This document shows, piece after piece, positions 1 to 6,441 of a stretch of DNA of 11,733 bases. Each line of letters begins with the position of its first letter. Position 1 is the stretch's first letter. Both the position numbers and the translations under genes were made by a program. Source of the stretch: Gammaproteobacteria bacterium (lineage in GTDB: Bacteria > Pseudomonadota > Gammaproteobacteria > SZUA-229). The DNA is taken from contig WTCC01000223.1 of NCBI GenBank assembly GCA_013138755.1, forward strand, positions 1 to 11,733, written 5' to 3'. The notes below the pieces were generated by a model that was given only the letters and a program-made list of their open reading frames with translations, was not told the origin of the DNA and ran no database searches.

Positions 1-125
1 GCCCAGGAGGACTCACCGCCGAGCTGCCCTTTTTCTAACAGCAAGACATCGACACCTTCAAGAAACAACTGGCGCGCAGTCAAAAGCCCAATGACACCCC
101 CACCTACGATAATACAGTCTGGCAT
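1..125 (-). CDS. thiO: Glycine oxidase ThiO, N-terminal fragment (runs off the left edge)
   Basis: The first 41 codons of an FAD-dependent amine oxidase, read leftwards from an ATG at 123-125; the rest lies outside the window. The translation begins MPDCIIVGGGVIGLLTARQL, a beta-strand followed by the GxGxxG-type dinucleotide-binding loop (residues 8-13) that binds the ADP part of FAD. It then runs through a second strand ending in Glu (VLLLEKG) to GGESSW at the edge. ESSWAGGG is characteristic of ThiO in the DAO family. ThiO oxidises glycine to dehydroglycine, the C2-N unit of the thiazole ring in aerobic thiamine synthesis, in the cytoplasm. The start lies 19 bp after the stop of the MscS-type channel gene, so the two are probably co-transcribed. 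thiS and thiG, its pathway partners, lie about 3.3 kb away on the other strand. The family is clear; the ThiO assignment rests on the ESSW motif and the nearby thiSG. Confidence 0.85.
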   Translation of the reverse strand, partial: MPDCIIVGGGVIGLLTARQLFLEGVDVLLLEKGQLGGESSW

Positions 126-144
126 AAATACTTACTCAGGCTCT

Positions 145-1881
145 TTATTCAACCGCCGAACCGGGCGACTCTTTGATATATGAAGTTCTCGCTGGTATGA
201 CGAGTTTTACGCCGACCGAATGGACGATGTCATTTATTTTAAGATTTATATCTTCACGATGTTCCAGATATTCAGAGAACACCTTTGTCTTGATATAAAC
301 AAATAACTCAAGCTCCTGCGCATATTCACCGAATTCGAGGAACCGTACTCTTGAATCTTCTTCATCTATAAATTCATGTTGCTCGATTAACTCTCGGATT
401 TTTGCTAACACCTGTTTAACCTGCTCTGGAGTATCTTCATAGGAAAGGCGCAAACATGTACGATATAAAATCTTATCACGTTGCGTTAAATTTTCGATTT
501 CACCTGAGGCAAACATTGCATTAGGTATGTGCACAACAGTGCGCGACGTAGTACGTAATTGCGTGGAACGCAAACCAATCTCTTCCACCGTGCCAAACGT
601 TGTACCAAACTTACAGAAGTCGCCGACATGCACCGGTTGCGACGCATAGATCGTTATTGATCCGATTAAATTTTCCAAAGATTTTTGCGCAGCCAAAGCA
701 ATAGCTATACCGCCGACACCTAAACCTGCCAATATCGTTGTTACTTCATAGCCCAGATTACCCATCCAGGTCATCACTGCAATCAACGTAACAATTAGTT
801 TAACTCCAGTCGCTGCAGGTTTTAATAACACCGCTGCATCTAGTTGACCATTTCGTAGCATACGGTCAGCAAGACGGTACATGATCAGATCAATCACACC
901 CAGCAAGATCCAATAAACAGCAATGATCAAAAATGTTCTTGCTTCAAATACTGCACGCGCTGTTAATGACGGCGCGATCATGTGGAATGTCGCCCTAAAC
1001 ATTAACACCATGATTAAAAAACGTAACGGTCCAACGATAAATTTCTGCAAACGCTGTAAATTGAAACGTTCATTCCTTTGTAAGATTTTAACGACAATAA
1101 ACGTTAAGACAAAACCGACTACGTAAGCAGCGATTAAAAGACCGACCAACATAACGATCTGCCAGACTTCAAACCCAAAAACAATGTAGTGAGGAAAAAT
1201 TTGAGACAATTTATTGCCTATAACACCATAGCCAAATTCAGCATCTAATGCCGGAATTTGCGCGACCGTGGCATTTGAAATCTTCCAGATAAATACGCCG
1301 TCCCCCCGGGGTATCCGCTGCATGAGGATATCTACTGGGCCATTTTTCGTTTTCAAGGTTGTTATTCGATCACGATAGCTCGGTAGACCATCATCTTTAT
1401 GACCGTTAGGATCAGCACTCATATCTTCAAGGTCAATACTCATCGCCCGCTTAGCAACGATAATCAATTTCCTTACCAGTTCTTTCCCATCCAGATCTTC
1501 CTCTACAGAAAAAGGAAGGTTTCTTAAATCAAGATAATGGACCGCTCGATCATAGTCATCTTCCTTAACCGCAAGAGACAGACCTAAAAGACTTGATCGC
1601 GGAGTCGATCGATTAAACTCGTCATAAGGCCCAGCAACCGGAGCCTCGGAAAGCTTCTTAATCACTTCCTCTTTTGCTTTCTCTTTCTCCGTAATCTCTT
1701 TAATTGTCGGAACTTCGGATGGCGCCTTTGTAACTGGCGCAAGCACTTTTTCCTTGACCTCGACGACTTCTATGGCTTTCTCTTTTTCCTTAGGCTCGGA
1801 AGATTCTGCCGCATATGTAACTGTCGACATCCACGCGCTAATTAGGACGCAAACTATTCCGAATCTTGAAATTTTATTCAT
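145..1881 (-). CDS. MscS-family mechanosensitive ion channel with a long periplasmic N-terminus
   Basis: A 578-aa inner-membrane channel of the small-conductance mechanosensitive family, which releases solutes on hypo-osmotic shock. Residues 1-24 form a signal peptide (likely cleavage TYA|AE). Residues 25-80 are a very Lys/Glu-rich, low-complexity linker. Residues 88-225 form a periplasmic domain opening with TPRSSLLGLSLA and a DYDRAVHYLDLRNLP segment, a pattern I recall from other long MscS proteins. Hydrophobic helices follow at about 235-268, 283-304, 313-337 and 358-376. The pore helix (TM3) at about 380-412 carries the Gly/Ala-rich GLGVGGIAIALAAQKSLEN. After it come the MscS beta domain (VGDFCKFG, VVHIPNAMF) and the mixed alpha/beta C-terminal domain. 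E. coli MscS is 286 aa, so this is one of the larger paralogues; I cannot assign a specific name. The ATG at 1881 is supported by the signal peptide; the RBS (CGAGA) is weak. It is followed closely by thiO. Confidence 0.93.
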   Translation of the reverse strand: MNKISRFGIVCVLISAWMSTVTYAAESSEPKEKEKAIEVVEVKEKVLAPVTKAPSEVPTIKEITEKEKAKEEVIKKLSEAPVAGPYDEFNRSTPRSSLLGLSLAVKEDDYDRAVHYLDLRNLPFSVEEDLDGKELVRKLIIVAKRAMSIDLEDMSADPNGHKDDGLPSYRDRITTLKTKNGPVDILMQRIPRGDGVFIWKISNATVAQIPALDAEFGYGVIGNKLSQIFPHYIVFGFEVWQIVMLVGLLIAAYVVGFVLTFIVVKILQRNERFNLQRLQKFIVGPLRFLIMVLMFRATFHMIAPSLTARAVFEARTFLIIAVYWILLGVIDLIMYRLADRMLRNGQLDAAVLLKPAATGVKLIVTLIAVMTWMGNLGYEVTTILAGLGVGGIAIALAAQKSLENLIGSITIYASQPVHVGDFCKFGTTFGTVEEIGLRSTQLRTTSRTVVHIPNAMFASGEIENLTQRDKILYRTCLRLSYEDTPEQVKQVLAKIRELIEQHEFIDEEDSRVRFLEFGEYAQELELFVYIKTKVFSEYLEHREDINLKINDIVHSVGVKLVIPARTSYIKESPGSAVE

Positions 1882-1901
1882 AACACAATCTCGTTATTAT
1901 T

Positions 1902-1930
1902 TATGTAGTCACTAGCTCTTTGTGACACAA
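1902..1930 (-). promoter_or_regulatory. Possible promoter of the MscS-type channel gene
   Basis: Reading the minus strand, TTGTGT (1925-1930) and TACATA (1902-1907) are separated by 17 bp and lie 20-50 bp before the channel start codon. Each box matches the sigma-70 consensus at only three of six positions, so this is a weak candidate chosen mainly on spacing and position. The -35 box overlaps a small perfect inverted repeat, TTGTG-A-CACAA (1920-1930), which could be an operator or chance. Confidence 0.25.
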
Positions 1931-1970
1931 CCCTTAGGTATCGTCGTCGCCCATCTGCTAAACACATCGC

Positions 1971-2120
1971 CGCACCACCATCCATGGCTCCTTGCGTCAT
2001 ACGACCGCCATGGATGGCGGAAGTGCAGATATTGCAAGGAGCAAATATCTGTCCACCCATCCTTGGGCATATTCGCACCGCCATCCATGGCTCCTTGCGT
2101 CATACCGTCCATCCATGGAC
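1971..2120. repeat. Palindromic repeat block built on CCATCCATGG
   Basis: This non-coding block has several overlapping layers. A 32-nt unit occurs twice in direct orientation, at 1971-2002 and 2074-2105, with one mismatch (A1977 versus G2080). CCATCCATGG occurs at 1978-1987, 2081-2090 and 2109-2118, and inverted at 2008-2017. Two copies extend into near-palindromes: CCGCCATGGATGGCGG at 2005-2020 and GTCCATCCATGGAC at 2107-2120. A perfect 14-bp inverted repeat (2007-2020 with 2078-2091) encloses a 57-nt segment containing a further hairpin (2027-2035 with 2041-2050, one bulge). CTCCTTGC (1988-1995 and 2091-2098) is complementary to GCAAGGAG at 2034-2041, so alternative foldings exist. The block sits between the terminator of the secreted-protein gene and the channel gene's promoter region. 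Short ORFs through it (peptides such as MTQGAMDGG) cover nearly every frame of both strands and look spurious. It resembles a dispersed intergenic repeat, but other genomic copies cannot be seen here. Confidence 0.8.
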
Positions 2121-2122
2121 AT

Positions 2123-2150
2123 AAAAAAAGCAACGATTTTTCGTTGCTTT
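2123..2150 (-). terminator. Intrinsic terminator of the secreted-protein gene
   Basis: AAAGCAACGA (2127-2136) pairs perfectly with TCGTTGCTTT (2141-2150) around a TTTT loop. On the minus strand the stem is followed by seven T (2129-2123), giving a classical rho-independent terminator 40 bp after the stop codon at 2190. On the plus strand only three T follow, so it acts mainly leftwards. It should insulate the downstream channel-thiO pair from transcription of this gene. Confidence 0.85.
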
Positions 2151-2189
2151 ATATTACCTAATATAGATGCGGTATTAAACCGCAATATG

Positions 2190-3251
2190 TTAGTTACATG
2201 TGGAGTTTTGCTGGATATCTGAAGGCGCATGCTCGATATATTTTTGACAATAACATCTGTGCTCACCCTTGCTCCAGTATTTATCACACACGCTTATCAT
2301 CTTTTGAGCGATCTCACTATTTAGCTCAGCCTGTTTAACTTCGCTAGCCGCAACAGCTGCCGCTTCTACTGCCAACATTTCCTCTTGCTTCAGCTTGGCT
2401 GCTTGCTCTTTCTGTTTTTGTTCGTCTACTAATTTTTGTTGCTTCTCTTTTTCCGCAGCTCTCTGTGCAGCCAATTTCCTTTCATTACCTTTTATCTGAT
2501 TAACTTGGGTATTTATTGTGGTTTTAGCATTTATTTTTGCTGATGCATCAGCGCAAGTATATTCAACTGGCTTTACTGCTTTATATTTTTCAGGTGGTTT
2601 TGCCCAGCATTTACTTATTTCAGGCACAGCTGTGATCGCTGGAACAACACTGCCTATCGGCGTAACAGGTGCTGCACTAGACTTACTTCCAGCATTCAGT
2701 GATAGATACATCTCCTGAAAATCGCTGATATCAACCGTTAGCTCAACGGGTGTCCGGTACGGCTTAAGCAAAATCAATAGATTTTTTCCTTGCTGCATAG
2801 CAGTTAAGGCATCTCGATTAAGCTGCATGATGAAACGCCCCGAACTACCGTCGATCTCACAAATGTTTTTCTTTACACTCAATCCCTGCTGTAAAAAATT
2901 ATTGTATCCCTGTTGGTTTTTTAAACACCAGGAAAATAACGGGCTCTGCTTGCCATCGATTTTCAGGTTTTTAATTTCTAGCTGAGAAAACTTTTTAGGC
3001 ACTTCGCCATTAGCATCACTACTTATCAAAAGCTCAAGCTGCTTATTATCAAATATCAGGTGATAATAAGCTCCACTGCTATCTCGCGCTGTCTTCGTTG
3101 CTCGCACAGCTTTTTTATCAACTTTCCAGCTGATATCTTTACCGATAGTAAGTGATTTATTCTTTGCAAAGGGGTTATCACTACTTTTAGCTATGGCGTT
3201 AAAGCTAAAAACACATAGAATAAATAGTGATATAAAAAAACGGTTCGACAT
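2190..3251 (-). CDS. Secreted cysteine-rich protein of unknown function with a C-terminal coiled coil
   Basis: I do not recognise the family. With the ATG at 3251 the product is 353 aa and starts with a clean signal peptide (MSNRFFISLFILCVFSFNAIA|KS, cleavage about residue 21), so it is probably periplasmic. The frame stays open upstream to 3380, but starting there would bury the signal peptide 43 residues in; GGGAA just before 3251 is a usable RBS. Residues 22-185 look globular and beta-rich. Residues 186-212 are a Ser/Pro/Ala/Val linker. Residues 213-245 hold KCWAKPPEKYK and EYTCADAS. Residues 255-320 are Lys/Gln/Ala/Glu-rich, a likely coiled coil. The tail has VCDKYWSKGEHRCYCQKY. The mature protein has eight cysteines (109, 131, 215, 233, 322, 333, 335, 352), an even number consistent with disulfides. 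It has its own terminator and is divergent from thiS, so it is probably a single-gene unit. The gene call is solid; the function is open. Confidence 0.8.
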   Translation of the reverse strand: MSNRFFISLFILCVFSFNAIAKSSDNPFAKNKSLTIGKDISWKVDKKAVRATKTARDSSGAYYHLIFDNKQLELLISSDANGEVPKKFSQLEIKNLKIDGKQSPLFSWCLKNQQGYNNFLQQGLSVKKNICEIDGSSGRFIMQLNRDALTAMQQGKNLLILLKPYRTPVELTVDISDFQEMYLSLNAGSKSSAAPVTPIGSVVPAITAVPEISKCWAKPPEKYKAVKPVEYTCADASAKINAKTTINTQVNQIKGNERKLAAQRAAEKEKQQKLVDEQKQKEQAAKLKQEEMLAVEAAAVAASEVKQAELNSEIAQKMISVCDKYWSKGEHRCYCQKYIEHAPSDIQQNSTCN

Positions 3252-3347
3252 TAAAATTCCCAGATTATTAAATATGCTTCCAACAAGCCCGACTTCAAAC
3301 AAGCACGTTATGGAATGTCTTGCCATACAGCAATAACATCCTCGTTG

Positions 3348-3367
3348 TATAATAGTTACTTGAGTAA
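3348..3367 (+). promoter_or_regulatory. Possible -10 box for thiS with an adjacent small inverted repeat
   Basis: A perfect TATAAT at 3348-3353 lies in the divergent region, about 84 bp before the thiS start. No good -35 box is found 16-18 bp upstream (the best is CATACA at 3324-3329, 3 of 6). Three bases later, TTACT-TG-AGTAA (3356-3367) is an inverted repeat that could be an operator. I see no TPP riboswitch core in the leader. Confidence 0.3.
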
Positions 3368-3436
3368 TTTTATAGCACAATATCTTGTTTTATTACCAAA
3401 ATGGCAGAAAAGCAATCGATTTAGAGATCAATTTAA

Positions 3437-3640
3437 ATGACCACGATTATATTAAACGGTGAAAGTAAAAAAATTAGCAGTGATACGACAATCGAGCAAT
3501 TATTGCTGGGCCTCGGGCTGGAAAATAAACGACTTGCGGTAGAGGTCAATCAAGACATTATCCCACGCAGCCATTTCGTTAGTCACACCTTAACAGAATT
3601 GGATCAGGTCGAAATCGTACAGGCGATAGGCGGCGGCTGA
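3437..3640 (+). CDS. thiS: Sulfur carrier protein ThiS
   Basis: A 67-aa ubiquitin-like protein of the MoaD/ThiS fold that carries sulfur to ThiG for thiazole synthesis. The sequence starts TTIILNGESKKI, contains the conserved stretch LAVEVNQDIIPRSHF (about residues 33-47) and VEIVQAIGGG, and ends in Gly-Gly. That terminal GG is adenylated by ThiF and converted to the thiocarboxylate. The length matches the family (about 66 aa). The RBS is weak (AGAGA, 3424-3428). thiG follows after 100 bp on the same strand. thiF is not in the window, so another E1-like enzyme must come from elsewhere in the genome. Confidence 0.95.
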   Translation: MTTIILNGESKKISSDTTIEQLLLGLGLENKRLAVEVNQDIIPRSHFVSHTLTELDQVEIVQAIGGG

Positions 3641-3740
3641 TGAGATATATCGCCGTTTATCAAGCTTACCGACAAGTGAATTTTTACATCAAAATCAAGT
3701 ACAATAAGCCTGCTCAATCAAACACACCACATAAATTATA

Positions 3741-4535
3741 ATGTCTGAAAAAAATCTCGATAACCCGCTGATTATAGCGGGCACTACATACACCTCTCGC
3801 CTATTAGTTGGCACTGGCAAATACAAAGATAATGAAGAGACACGCCTAGCCCTTGAGGCAAGCGGTGCTGAAATCATTACTATCGCAATCAGAAGAACCA
3901 ATATTGGCCAAAATCCGGATGAACCAAACCTGCTCGATGCGCTACCACTGGATAAATACACCTTGCTACCTAACACAGCTGGCTGTTACAACGTTGATGA
4001 TGCGGTCAGAACCTGCAAGCTGGCGCGCGAACTATTAGGCGGACATAAACTGGTTAAATTAGAGGTACTCGGCGACGAAAAAACACTGTTCCCGGATGCC
4101 ATCCAAACACTGAAAGCCGCTCAGATACTGGTGGATGATGGTTTCGATGTCATGGTTTACACTAATGACGATCCACTTATCGCAAAAGAACTCGAAAATA
4201 TCGGCTGTGTTGCTGTTATGCCTTTAGCTGCACCGATCGGTTCAGGTCTTGGCATCCGCAACCCTTATAATATTCTAACCATTATCGAAAATGCCAATGT
4301 TCCCATTCTGGTCGATGCGGGCGTTGGTACCGCATCAGATGCAGCCATTGCCATGGAATTAGGCTGTGATGGTATATTGATGAATACTGCTATCGCTGCT
4401 GCGCAACAACCAGTCTTGATGGCCTCTGCGATGAGAAAAGCGATTGAGGGTGGCCGTGAAGCGTTCATCGCAGGACGTATGCCGAAAAAGCGTTTTGCTT
4501 CTGCCTCATCTCCGATTGAAGGCACTTTTTTCTAA
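3741..4535 (+). CDS. thiG: Thiazole synthase ThiG
   Basis: A 264-aa TIM-barrel enzyme that condenses 1-deoxy-D-xylulose 5-phosphate, dehydroglycine (from ThiO) and sulfur from ThiS thiocarboxylate into the thiazole phosphate of thiamine. Visible signatures: [10 protein letters not shown] near the N-terminus; [15 protein letters not shown], in which Lys106 corresponds to the lysine that forms the imine with the sugar; [13 protein letters not shown] (164-175); and the phosphate-binding end [16 protein letters not shown] plus [12 protein letters not shown] (188-219). The C-terminus is the usual GR-A-SSP-EG pattern. The length is normal. The start is the ATG at 3741, but there is no recognisable Shine-Dalgarno (upstream is A/T-rich). 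The 100-bp spacer from thiS holds a TACAAT at 3700-3705 without a good -35, so a second promoter is possible but unproven. trmB begins 3 bp after the stop. Confidence 0.97.
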   Translation: MSEKNLDNPLIIAGTTYTSRLLVGTGKYKDNEETRLALEASGAEIITIAIRRTNIGQNPDEPNLLDALPLDKYTLLPNTAGCYNVDDAVRTCKLARELLGGHKLVKLEVLGDEKTLFPDAIQTLKAAQILVDDGFDVMVYTNDDPLIAKELENIGCVAVMPLAAPIGSGLGIRNPYNILTIIENANVPILVDAGVGTASDAAIAMELGCDGILMNTAIAAAQQPVLMASAMRKAIEGGREAFIAGRMPKKRFASASSPIEGTFF

Positions 4536-4538
4536 GTA

Positions 4539-5270
4539 TTGCTCCATAGCTATTTTATTACTTTGTCCATTAACAACACTACAGATTCTGTACCCAGTAA
4601 ATATCGAACGATAAAAAGTTTTGTTTTACGTCAGGGACGGCTGACTAAAGCTCAGCAGAACGCCCTGGATAATTACTGGCAACATTATGGCATTGATTAT
4701 TCTGAGCAACTTTTATCCTTTCACGACATTTTTGCTAACAGCAATGAAACCGTTATCGAAATCGGTTTTGGCAACGGCGAGTCATTACTGGAACAGGTAA
4801 TCGCTCACCCACAGACTAATTTCATCGGTATCGAAGTACATGGTCCTGGTGTTGGCCACCTCATCCATAATGCCCAGTGTGGCAACGTACAAAACATTAA
4901 GGTAATACGCCATGATGCCGTCGAAGTTCTCGAAAACCAGATAGCTGACGATTCAGTAACACAGTTCCAACTATTTTTCCCCGACCCATGGCACAAAAAA
5001 AAACATCACAAACGTCGTATCATTAGTCCTGAATTTATCCAGCTCATCCAGCGAAAATTAAAAGCGGGTGGACACTTCCACATGGCCACAGACTGGCAAC
5101 ATTATGCAGAGCATATGCTGATACAGATGGATAGCGCAGAAGGGTTCATCAACACCAGTGGCAGCGGACAATTTTCGGCCCATAAAGGAGATCGCTGCGA
5201 AACTAAATTTGAACGCCGCGGGCTGAAGCTAGGTCATGGCGTCTGGGACCTCATCTACCAAAAGAATTAA
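4539..5270 (+). CDS. trmB: tRNA (guanine-N7-)-methyltransferase TrmB, TTG start
   Basis: A SAM-dependent enzyme that methylates G46 in the variable loop of tRNAs, in the cytoplasm. Motifs, numbered from the TTG: RSFVLRQGRLT-like entry (about 24-36, here IKSFVLRQGRLT); SAM-binding EIGFGNG (74-80); GIEVHGPGVG (97-106); the family signature FPDPWHKKKHHKRR (147-160); HMATDW (181-186); and TKFERRG near the end (222-228). The frame contains no ATG between thiG and the conserved RQGRLT motif, so translation must use a non-ATG codon. TTG at 4539 gives 243 aa, close to E. coli TrmB (239 aa); TTG at 4563 would give 235 aa. Neither has a clear RBS, so coupling to thiG (stop 3 bp upstream) is likely. The function is secure; the exact start is not. 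Confidence 0.93.
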   Translation: MLHSYFITLSINNTTDSVPSKYRTIKSFVLRQGRLTKAQQNALDNYWQHYGIDYSEQLLSFHDIFANSNETVIEIGFGNGESLLEQVIAHPQTNFIGIEVHGPGVGHLIHNAQCGNVQNIKVIRHDAVEVLENQIADDSVTQFQLFFPDPWHKKKHHKRRIISPEFIQLIQRKLKAGGHFHMATDWQHYAEHMLIQMDSAEGFINTSGSGQFSAHKGDRCETKFERRGLKLGHGVWDLIYQKN

Positions 5271-5355
5271 CCCAGAAAAACAACTATAAGTAATTGATTT
5301 TAATTTAATTACTCTCGTAAGCGCACACTCATTTTAATATTTGGCAGAAAAAGGA

Positions 5356-5361
5356 TACAAT
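5356..5361 (+). promoter_or_regulatory. Possible -10 box for the phosphoribulokinase gene
   Basis: TACAAT lies in the 200-bp gap between trmB and the kinase gene. The matching -35 position (TTTAAT, 5333-5338, 17-bp spacer) agrees at only three of six bases, and a better-looking TTGGCA at 5341 is too close. The implied leader is about 100 nt. It includes a 10-bp palindrome, CTAGATCTAG (5384-5393), of unknown meaning. An AT-rich inverted repeat after trmB (5290-5312) has no T-tract and is not a convincing terminator. Confidence 0.3.
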
Positions 5362-5457
5362 AGCGCACTTTTCAGCGCAGCATCTAGATCTAGCTCGACC
5401 ATCAGCTCATCGTACTGCCTGCACACATTTTTTTAGTAAAACAGAATTTTAGTCATT

Positions 5458-5463
5458 AGGAGA
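5458..5463 (+). promoter_or_regulatory. Strong ribosome binding site of the phosphoribulokinase gene
   Basis: AGGAGA lies 7 nt before the ATG at 5471. It is one of only two strong Shine-Dalgarno sequences in the window (the other is before glyS), which suggests high expression. Confidence 0.85.
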
Positions 5464-5470
5464 ATTAAAC

Positions 5471-6346
5471 ATGTCTCAGAAACACCCTATTGTTGCGGTC
5501 ACCGGTTCATCTGGTGCTGGCACATCAACTGTAAAGCACGCATTTGAGCAAATATTTACCCGTGAAAAAATCAACCCGGTCATTATCGAGGGCGATAGCT
5601 TCCACCGTTATGATCGTGCTGCGATGAAAGATGCGATGGCGAAAGCTGAAACTGACGGGGATAACAACTTCAGTCACTTCGGTGCCAAGTCTAACTTGTT
5701 TGACAAGCTGGCTGAACTCTTCGACTCTTATGGCGCAACAGGCGGCGGTCAAAAACGCCTATACCTGCATAGCGATGAAGAAGCAGAGGCATACGACGGT
5801 TTATCTCCAGGACAATTTACGCCCTGGGAAGATATCGAATCAGATTCTGACATCATGTTTTACGAAGGCTTGCACGGCGGCGTGGTAACAGACGATGATG
5901 ACGTTGCTAAACACGTTGACCTATTAGTCGGCGTTGTCCCAAGTGTGAATCTGGAGTGGATTCAAAAGATTCACCGCGACAATGCTGAGCGCGGCTATTC
6001 CGAAGAAGTTATCGTCGACACCATTCTTCGCCGTATGCACGACTACGTGAAATATATTACTCCGCAGTTCTCTCGTACTGACATCAACTTTCAGCGCATC
6101 TCAACTGTGGACACTTCGAATCCTTTCATCGCTCGTGATATTCCAACACCTGATGAAAGCTTTATCGTTATCCGCTTTAAAGATACCGAAAAGTTCGATA
6201 CAGACTTCACTTACCTGTTAGATATGATCCCTCATTCTTTCATGTCACGTCGCAACACACTGGTTGTACCTGGCGGTAAAATGGGACTTGCTATGGAATT
6301 AATTTTGACACCTATCATTCATAACATGATTGCCAGCTCAAAATAA
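5471..6346 (+). CDS. Phosphoribulokinase, bacterial (class I) type
   Basis: A 291-aa kinase that in autotrophs converts ribulose 5-phosphate and ATP to ribulose 1,5-bisphosphate, the substrate of RuBisCO. The P-loop is GSSGAGTST (12-20). Residues known to matter in Rhodobacter sphaeroides PRK are present at the same or nearly the same positions: Asp42, His45 and Arg49 in EGDSFHRYDR; His100 in YLHSDEEA; Glu132 in FYEGLHGG; and Lys166, Arg169, Asp170 and Arg174 in IQKIHRDNAERG. The C-terminal LVVPGGKMGLAMELI is intact. The length is that of the octameric bacterial class. E. coli PrkB, from a heterotroph and of unclear role, keeps the same residues, so they do not prove a Calvin cycle. No RuBisCO gene or cbbR is nearby; the gene stands alone between its own leader and terminator. 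The symbol is left empty because prk/cbbP and prkB cannot be told apart here. Confidence 0.95.
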   Translation: MSQKHPIVAVTGSSGAGTSTVKHAFEQIFTREKINPVIIEGDSFHRYDRAAMKDAMAKAETDGDNNFSHFGAKSNLFDKLAELFDSYGATGGGQKRLYLHSDEEAEAYDGLSPGQFTPWEDIESDSDIMFYEGLHGGVVTDDDDVAKHVDLLVGVVPSVNLEWIQKIHRDNAERGYSEEVIVDTILRRMHDYVKYITPQFSRTDINFQRISTVDTSNPFIARDIPTPDESFIVIRFKDTEKFDTDFTYLLDMIPHSFMSRRNTLVVPGGKMGLAMELILTPIIHNMIASSK

Positions 6347-6372
6347 CCAGCCATAGAGGCGTTAGGCGCCAT

Positions 6373-6408
6373 CACAAAAAAGCCTGCAGAGATGCAGGCT
6401 TTTTTGTG
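6373..6408 (+). terminator. Intrinsic terminator after phosphoribulokinase
   Basis: CACAAAAAAGCCTGCA (6373-6388) pairs perfectly over 16 bp with 6393-6408 around a GAGA tetraloop. The GC-rich core (GCCTGCA/TGCAGGC) is followed by six T, 27 bp after the stop codon at 6346. The A-tract on the other arm makes it able to work in both directions. It separates the kinase gene from tatD. Confidence 0.92.
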
Positions 6409-6441
6409 CGCGACCATAAATTACGTTATAAACTATAAAAC

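Noticed and set aside
1971..2105. CRISPR-like repeat-spacer pattern.
   Set aside because: Only two direct copies of the 32-nt unit, no third repeat at a regular spacing, and the intervening segment is itself repeat-related; no cas genes are present.
1878..2287. Overlapping short ORFs on both strands through the repeat block (peptides with MTQGAMDGG or HPWLLASY).
   Set aside because: They arise in nearly every frame from the same palindromic repeat, have no RBS or domain, and some run over the terminator hairpin. They are by-products of the repeat.
3252..3380. 43-residue N-terminal extension of the secreted protein.
   Set aside because: It would place a clear signal peptide in the middle of the protein; the ATG at 3251 has a plausible RBS, so the extension is more likely the 5' leader and divergent promoter region.
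5290..5312. AT-rich inverted repeat after trmB as a terminator.
   Set aside because: The arms are 6 bp of nearly pure A/T with an 11-nt loop and no T-tract; too weak to call.
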